From NCBI RefSeq assembly GCF_965660005.1, contig NZ_CBFHYF010000054.1:1-9457 (forward strand): 9,457 bases of DNA, given 5' to 3'. This DNA is from Porticoccus sp965660005 (lineage in GTDB: Bacteria; Pseudomonadota; Gammaproteobacteria; Pseudomonadales; Porticoccaceae). Each line of letters opens with the position of its first letter. The first letter of the stretch is position 1. This document shows positions 5,945-9,457 of the stretch, piece by piece. Both the position numbers and the translations under genes were made by a program. The notes beneath the pieces are model-generated. The model saw nothing but the letters and a program-made list of their open reading frames with translations, did no database searches and had not been told where the DNA came from.

Positions 5945-7030
5945 TCAATCAGCCCGCAGGGACACCATAATGCCCTGCCTGCCTGAGATCTTATTGTCGA
6001 GCATGTCGCGCCAGACCTGGGCACAAGCCTCAGCACCATCATGCCGCTCCATTTTCAGTAATTCCTTCAACTCCATCGCCAACGCAGCGCTGGCAATCCC
6101 GCCCTTCTGTGCGAGCACTCCAACCCCCCAATCTGCATTGCGTTTATCAATTTGTGCCGGTGCAAAAAAGAATTCAGGCCGGGCTCCTGGTAGTTCACCC
6201 TCCACTGATCCAGCTTCCCAGTGCGTCATGCCAACGAATTGGCTGTTCTTCATATTATCTTTGAGATAGTGATGCAGTCTTGCACGCAATGGCTGGTCAC
6301 CCGCCATATCAACATCCACTGAGGGCACATTAGAGAGGCCCTCCACACTGTCATATTCAACAACCTCATTATAGAGCCCAAGGTCATTCACGAAGCCCAT
6401 GTTCGGCCCAGAGGTTAAACCCACCACCTTGCCGCCAAAGTTGTTTTCCCTGATAAATTTGGCCAGGCCATAACCAGTCGTCGAAGAAGCTGAGCCAACA
6501 ATCACTTGCTCAGCACCGAACCAATTGTTGTCCTCAAGAAAGTCAGCGATTACATAGCCCGTGATAAAAAGCGGGAAGAATACGCAGCGTTCGTCTTCAA
6601 TGGCCTGCATCTCAGGAGGTTCTGCTCGCGTGCGAGAATACTGGTTATAAAGCGCGGGCAACTCCTTTCGATGACTCGCCACGTCCATGAAATTTTCATC
6701 CCTAACACGGCCCGGCCTCAAAATAAGCTCCGTACTCATTGGAAGAAATCCGTAGAGGCGCTCACCGACTTCGATTTCCGCGCTATTACTCTCTACCACA
6801 TCCGCCATGCCCCACACCGTAACCTTACCCCAGGGTTCCTCGCCCGTTGGAAAGAAGTTCCAGTAGCCGATCATGTCACCGGATGCAGCATAACTGACGT
6901 TGTTTGCGGTGAGCGCAAACTTGTCGATAGCCACGCGAATCTGGCCATCCTCCAGCACGGCTTGATCCTGCTGAATCACCCGCGTGTTTCGGTAGTCGTT
7001 TCTATCAATCCAGAGTTCGGTCATGCTCAT
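5945..7030 (-). CDS. DUF2855 family protein (MDR-like)
   Basis: Cytoplasmic protein of 361 residues matching DUF2855, a family related to medium-chain dehydrogenases/reductases but without an assigned reaction. The N-terminal part carries DKFALTANNVSYAASGD at 36-52 and IGYWNFFP at 54-61, both characteristic of the family, then WGKVTVWGMADVVES at 67-81 and GERLYGFLPM at 89-98, as in the GroES-like domain of MDR enzymes. LFITGYVIADFL at 154-165 is followed by IVGSASSTTGYGLA at 177-190, a likely nucleotide-binding turn, and VDVDMAGD at 238-245. No zinc-ligand cluster is visible. AGAGG at 7040-7044 is 9 bases upstream of the ATG at 7030. It overlaps or nearly abuts the dehalogenase gene downstream, and a second dehalogenase relic lies 40 bases upstream, so its job is probably linked to those hydrolases. 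That link is inferred from position only. Confidence 0.85.
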   Translation of the reverse strand: MSMTELWIDRNDYRNTRVIQQDQAVLEDGQIRVAIDKFALTANNVSYAASGDMIGYWNFFPTGEEPWGKVTVWGMADVVESNSAEIEVGERLYGFLPMSTELILRPGRVRDENFMDVASHRKELPALYNQYSRTRAEPPEMQAIEDERCVFFPLFITGYVIADFLEDNNWFGAEQVIVGSASSTTGYGLAKFIRENNFGGKVVGLTSGPNMGFVNDLGLYNEVVEYDSVEGLSNVPSVDVDMAGDQPLRARLHHYLKDNMKNSQFVGMTHWEAGSVEGELPGARPEFFFAPAQIDKRNADWGVGVLAQKGGIASAALAMELKELLKMERHDGAEACAQVWRDMLDNKISGRQGIMVSLRAD

Positions 7031-7070
7031 AGCGAAATTCCTCTAATTATGGCGCGGCTACTGGCCGCTT

Positions 7071-7253
7071 CTATTTACCCATCACATAAAGAATAGCCTG
7101 CACACATTGTTCCGGCTGGTCCTGCTGTAAAAAGTGTCCTGCCGGAGAGATGGTACGGTGTTCAACACCCTCGCACCCGGTCAGTTCCCGGTGCTTCCTG
7201 CGACCTGCGGAACAGCTGACGTTTTTCCCAACCCTATCAATAATTCTTACAGG
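7071..7253 (-). pseudogene. C-terminal relic of a second haloalkane dehalogenase-like hydrolase
   Basis: A 60-codon minus-strand frame ending at TAG 7071-7073 reads TGCEGVEHRTISPAGHFLQQ and then DQPEQCVQAILYVMGK, which is the catalytic-His loop and last helix of a haloalkane dehalogenase. It aligns without gaps to the intact gene at 5058-5930, where the same place reads PGCQGQEHKMLKNVGHFSQE. The base His codon is at 7134-7136. Homology is clear from 7178 leftward; the part 7179-7253 has the right length and starts PVRII like a strand 7, but its acid loop (GKNVSCSAG) has lost the Asp-Pro, so it is decayed or beyond the true junction. An in-frame TGA at 7254-7256 closes the frame, no start codon with an RBS is visible, and the nucleophile and oxyanion parts are gone. 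The relic begins exactly where the lipoprotein gene ends. Confidence 0.8.
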
Positions 7254-7963
7254 TCAGATAGCGTACAAACTCTGCGCATTCGGGCAATCTCTCTTAGGCC
7301 AGTACTCTCACCTGTACCCGAGAATAGGCCAAGGTCAACATTCCAAACCAGCTCGTCTACACCGTCTTCAGCGATTTCCAGTCGCCGTATAACCGGCGTC
7401 AACCCTGCCGTATTGAATTGCAGTTCGTTGGCCTCGTAGATCAGAGCAACGGCGATTGGCGCAGTGCAGTTGCTGCCGGCCCTGAAGTCATTGACCCCGT
7501 CGCTAACCCGCCCAGTGGCATAGCCACCATGAATGTAGTTAAAACCGCTGATGATCACGAGGTCGCCGCATTGTTCCACCCGCTCCGAATGTCCTGGGCT
7601 ACTCCAGAGTCCGCGCATATCCGGCACACCTTCCGCCAGCGGTTCGGTACATGTCGAAAGTACTGGCTCTTGCCACTCACTCTGACAGATGCCCTCTGGC
7701 GATAAACTACCAAACGTGCCTCGAAAGCTTTCAGCCAGGCGCGCTGGTTCCTGCGGCCCCGGCAACTCTGGTTCACACCCGGCTTCAAAGGCGGCATTCG
7801 GTGTGGGGCCTTCGCGAGGGGTTAGGGAGGAGTCATCACCTTCACCAGAACATCCCGCCAAGCAGGTGACAAAGCCCGTGCAGATTATGACGAGCAGGCT
7901 TGCCCTGACTCTTCCGATAACTGCGCCTAACCGTGAATCGTGGATGTCACGTATTTTGGTCAT
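7247..7963 (-). CDS. Hypothetical cysteine-rich lipoprotein
   Basis: A 238-residue protein of no family I recognise. The N-terminus is a lipoprotein signal: basic RVR at 18-20, hydrophobic stretch to about residue 33, and lipobox LAGC with Cys38 as the lipid-bearing residue. Ser39 after the Cys suggests outer-membrane sorting if the organism is Gram-negative. A short polar linker (GEGDDSSLTPREGPTPN) precedes a soluble domain with six further cysteines at 63, 93, 105, 132, 166 and 233, enough for three disulfides. The second half alternates short strands and turns (GLWSSPG, DLVIISGFNYIHGGYATG, PIAVALIYEANELQFN), which suggests a beta-sandwich or barrel. GAGG a few bases before the ATG at 7963 supports the start. 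The last codons overlap the start of the hydrolase relic, so the gene's 3' end may be a recombination junction. Confidence 0.75.
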   Translation of the reverse strand: MTKIRDIHDSRLGAVIGRVRASLLVIICTGFVTCLAGCSGEGDDSSLTPREGPTPNAAFEAGCEPELPGPQEPARLAESFRGTFGSLSPEGICQSEWQEPVLSTCTEPLAEGVPDMRGLWSSPGHSERVEQCGDLVIISGFNYIHGGYATGRVSDGVNDFRAGSNCTAPIAVALIYEANELQFNTAGLTPVIRRLEIAEDGVDELVWNVDLGLFSGTGESTGLREIARMRRVCTLSDL

Positions 7964-7983
7964 AGACCTCTTCGCTCCTGGCT

Positions 7984-7997
7984 TGAATGCGTATTCA
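7984..7997. repeat. Small inverted repeat upstream of the lipoprotein gene
   Basis: TGAAT-GCGT-ATTCA is a perfect 5-bp inverted repeat with a 4-base centre, 21 bases upstream of the lipoprotein start. The embedded GAATGCG recurs in the next inverted repeat at 8049-8055. It could be an operator, but nothing else supports that. Confidence 0.3.
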
Positions 7998-8037
7998 TTT
8001 CGTCTCGTTCTAAATTGGTGCTATCGCAGATTCTGAT

Positions 8038-8059
8038 AAGCGCATTTAGAATGCGACTT
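8038..8059 (-). repeat. Hairpin between the membrane-protein and lipoprotein genes
   Basis: CGCATT-TAG-AATGCG (8041-8055) is a perfect 6-bp stem with a 3-base loop and can be extended by AAG/CTT with one bulged A. It lies about 20-40 bases beyond the stop of the DUF1330-like gene and could weakly end its transcript. A terminator is not certain because no T run follows on the minus strand. Confidence 0.35.
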
Positions 8060-8070
8060 GTGCTGGCACT

Positions 8071-8085
8071 ACCTAGCAACTAGGT
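8071..8085. repeat. Hairpin over the stop codon of the DUF1330-like gene
   Basis: ACCTAG-CAA-CTAGGT is a perfect 6-bp stem with a 3-base loop. It contains the TAG stop (8080-8082) of the minus-strand gene. Its role is unknown; with the hairpin at 8038-8059 it gives two closely spaced structures at this gene end. Confidence 0.35.
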
Positions 8086-8721
8086 CGGTGAACCAGGTCT
8101 ATGTTTAACCACCCAATTCTGTACAAGTGACGCGAGCAAGATCAATACTAACAACACTGTCACTGGTGGGCGCAAAGACATGCTAAATGAAATACTTGTA
8201 GGGTACGATATCGTTCTTTCAATGGCTGCTAGCTTATAGACATGCCCGTCCGAAAACGCAGGGTCGACAATTAGTTCGACCAAATCACGACGACTTCTAT
8301 AGCGCATCATCGCGGCCATACCGAAGCTTAGGTTGTTTTTGGCGTTCCAACTATCGATGTTGCCCCCAACTCTGTGAGCCTGAAAGACCGGGTGACCGCC
8401 CCGTTTTAACAAGGCTAGAGTAAAAGGCTCTATATATCCGCTAAGCAGTTGTGATGCACTCATCTTCTCGCGAGAAACCGGATGTTCAACCTCACCAGAG
8501 CGAAGCTGGACCAGGTTAAGCATCACAAACTCTCCTCCATCATCCTCCTCGAGAAAGGTTCGAAACGTTTTCGCATCTGTGTGTTTTTTACCTTCCGCAT
8601 TTTCGAATGTGGTCATGAAGGCTTCTATCTCGTCGGCCGTAATCGGGCCACTCCAGTTGAAGTACCAAAGTGAAAAAAGGCCATAGAGTATCGGCACCAG
8701 AATCCAAATTCTCCACAACAC
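8080..8721 (-). CDS. DUF1330-like protein with a transmembrane segment at each end
   Basis: A 213-residue membrane protein. Residues 4-21 (RIWILVPILYGLFSLWYF) are an N-terminal membrane segment and about 186-204 (VTVLLVLILLASLV) a second, with a positively charged tail. Between them lies a domain with the DUF1330 ferredoxin-like pattern: GGEFVMLNLVQL at 62-73, SGYIEPFTLALLKRGGHPVF at 94-113, MMRYRSRRDLVELIVDPAF at 138-156, and AAIERTISYPT at 165-175. The first codon is GTG, supported by GAGGAG at 8730-8735 with 8-base spacing. The start lies one base after the stop of a possible small peptide gene, suggesting coupling. The DNA here is visibly richer in A/T than the plus-strand operon. Function unknown; the membrane anchoring of a DUF1330-type domain is unusual. 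Confidence 0.75.
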   Translation of the reverse strand: MLWRIWILVPILYGLFSLWYFNWSGPITADEIEAFMTTFENAEGKKHTDAKTFRTFLEEDDGGEFVMLNLVQLRSGEVEHPVSREKMSASQLLSGYIEPFTLALLKRGGHPVFQAHRVGGNIDSWNAKNNLSFGMAAMMRYRSRRDLVELIVDPAFSDGHVYKLAAIERTISYPTSISFSMSLRPPVTVLLVLILLASLVQNWVVKHRPGSPT

Positions 8722-8722
8722 G

Positions 8723-8809
8723 CTAGAAGCTCCTCAGTTGTTCATCGATATCTGCGAAAAATTCCGCGCCTTGGCTTTCTACTGGATCAATAGAATTCTT
8801 GTAGTACAT
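8723..8809 (-). CDS. Possible 28-residue peptide gene upstream of the DUF1330-like gene
   Basis: ATG at 8809 opens a 28-codon frame ending in TAG at 8723-8725. The peptide begins MYYKNSIDPVESQG and ends FADIDEQLRSF; it is acidic and has no signal or membrane segment. Support: AGGA lies 6 bases before the ATG, and the stop is one base from the GTG start of the next gene, whose Shine-Dalgarno lies inside the small frame, as in translationally coupled pairs. It starts 51 bases after the sulfatase stop. It could be a real microprotein, a leader that controls the next gene, or chance. Confidence 0.4.
   Translation of the reverse strand: MYYKNSIDPVESQGAEFFADIDEQLRSF
8730..8735 (-). promoter_or_regulatory. 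Ribosome binding site GAGGAG for the GTG-started membrane protein
   Basis: GAGGAG lies 8 bases before the GTG at 8719-8721 on the minus strand. It is the main reason to accept GTG rather than the TTG one codon later, and it lies within the last codons of the small upstream frame. Confidence 0.65.
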
Positions 8810-8860
8810 GTTCTTCCTCACTTGAAGGGACCGGATTTCACAACCGTTCGTTGATTTTCT

Positions 8861-9457
8861 CTAGTTCGACCAGCGGATGTATTCATCATCAGGCTCGTCT
8901 GGCTGCGTAAGGTCTTTGTCTATATTCACAGCTGACACGCCGGTTGCCGGCCAGGACGATGGGAGTTGCTCGGAATTGTGCTTGGCCAACTCTGACAATA
9001 GCACTTTAACTTTTTCGGGATTTTCCGAAGAAAGGTCATTCTGCTCTGTTGGATCATTTGTCAGGTCGAATAGCCATGTGCGGCCCGGCGGGTCGCTGAC
9101 GTTGAGTTTCCATCCATCCACTAACGCGGACTGCGAAGCCCCGCTGCGCCAAAAAAGCCTTCGATGTGGAACACCATCCCGCGTGCCATTGACAAACGGT
9201 AAGAGGTCAGCACCGTCAATAGTTCGGTCTGCTGGCAGTTCGGCTCCAGCTGCGGCCGCGATCGTTGCGAAGAGATCGAAGTGGTGAACCGGGTCAGTAA
9301 ATGTTGCGCCAGCTGGAATTCGCCCCGGCCATTTGACAAAGAAGGGCACGTGTATACCACCTTCAAAAAACGTCAACTTCCAGCCACGATATGGCTTGTT
9401 TACGTCAGGTAAACCAATATAAGGGGCTCCCCCGTTGTCAGAAGTGAAGAGAACTAA
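8861..9457 (-). CDS. Type I sulfatase (arylsulfatase family), C-terminal part
   Basis: The window edge cuts this gene; 198 codons plus the TAG stop are present. Sulfatases hydrolyse sulfate esters using a formylglycine residue, which would lie in the missing N-terminal half. Visible: LVLFTSDNGGAP at the edge, with the metal-binding Asp-Asn of the SDNGG motif; then PYRGWKLTFFEGGIHVPFFV, the classical RGxKxxxxEGGxxVP signature with the active-site Lys; WPGRIPAG; HHFDLFATIAAAAG; TIDGADLLPFVNG; and a C-terminal subdomain with LFDLTNDPTEQNDLS. The frame continues upstream of the TTG at 9376, so that codon is not a start. The enzyme is probably exported to the periplasm, as most relatives are, but the signal region is not in view. 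It may head the minus-strand gene series; sulfated marine polysaccharides or steroid sulfates are typical substrates, not determinable here. Confidence 0.9.
   Translation of the reverse strand, partial: LVLFTSDNGGAPYIGLPDVNKPYRGWKLTFFEGGIHVPFFVKWPGRIPAGATFTDPVHHFDLFATIAAAAGAELPADRTIDGADLLPFVNGTRDGVPHRRLFWRSGASQSALVDGWKLNVSDPPGRTWLFDLTNDPTEQNDLSSENPEKVKVLLSELAKHNSEQLPSSWPATGVSAVNIDKDLTQPDEPDDEYIRWSN

Noticed and set aside
5930..5948. TTG start for the dehalogenase at 5948
   Set aside because: It overlaps the DUF2855 stop (TTGA), adds six residues not typical of the family, and homologues begin at the MKVLRTPD position, so ATG 5930 is preferred.
6506..7096. Plus-strand open frame of 196 codons
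   Set aside because: It lies antisense to DUF2855, which is well supported with its own RBS; the plus-strand frame shows no motif or RBS.
8861..9376. Sulfatase starting at the TTG at 9376
   Set aside because: The frame stays open to the window edge and encodes the conserved SDNGG and RGxK motif upstream of that codon, so the true start lies outside the window.
1..9457. Defence system, prophage, CRISPR or transposon
   Set aside because: No repeat-spacer array, transposase, integrase, phage structural gene or toxin-antitoxin pair was found on either strand; all recognisable genes are metabolic or hypothetical.

Overview
The window looks like an accessory catabolic or detoxification region of a proteobacterial chromosome, most likely a marine gammaproteobacterium. 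This rests on gene style: a YfcG-type glutathione transferase, a DUF2855 protein beside a haloalkane dehalogenase, a secreted DUF2147 protein, a type I sulfatase, and clear AGGAG-type ribosome binding sites. The taxonomic guess is inference only. No tRNA, rRNA, CRISPR array, transposase or integrase gene was seen.

Plus strand, about 117-4671: six closely spaced genes read as one operon, with gaps of 30, 45, 48, 20 and 5 bases and a good Shine-Dalgarno before all but the last. In order they are a large glutathione S-transferase-like protein, an FMN-dependent nitronate monooxygenase-like oxidoreductase, a small exported DUF2147 protein, a thiolase, a small ABM-fold (YgiN-like) protein and a Nu-class (YfcG-like) glutathione transferase. 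Together they suggest handling of an organic acid or CoA-thioester intermediate with glutathione- and flavin-dependent steps; the substrate cannot be read from sequence. The thiolase keeps its catalytic Cys/His/Cys set but lacks about 44 residues of the N-terminal domain, and the flavin enzyme has Phe where nitronate monooxygenases have the catalytic His.

4672-5015 is a convergent intergenic stretch with inverted and imperfect direct repeats but no convincing gene.

Minus strand, from 9457 leftward: the C-terminal part of a sulfatase (cut by the window edge), a possible 28-residue peptide, a two-TM DUF1330-like membrane protein with a GTG start, a cysteine-rich lipoprotein of unknown function, the C-terminal relic of a haloalkane-dehalogenase-like hydrolase, a DUF2855 protein, and a subclass I-like haloalkane dehalogenase. 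The last has an in-frame TAA 13 codons before its natural end; the frame beyond the stop still encodes a normal C-terminal helix.

The most notable result is that DUF2855 was once flanked by two dehalogenase-type hydrolases and that both are now damaged: one reduced to its last ~60 codons against the lipoprotein gene, the other carrying a single late nonsense codon. With the deleted thiolase segment, this points to a locus in decay or remodelling rather than a new defence or mobile system.
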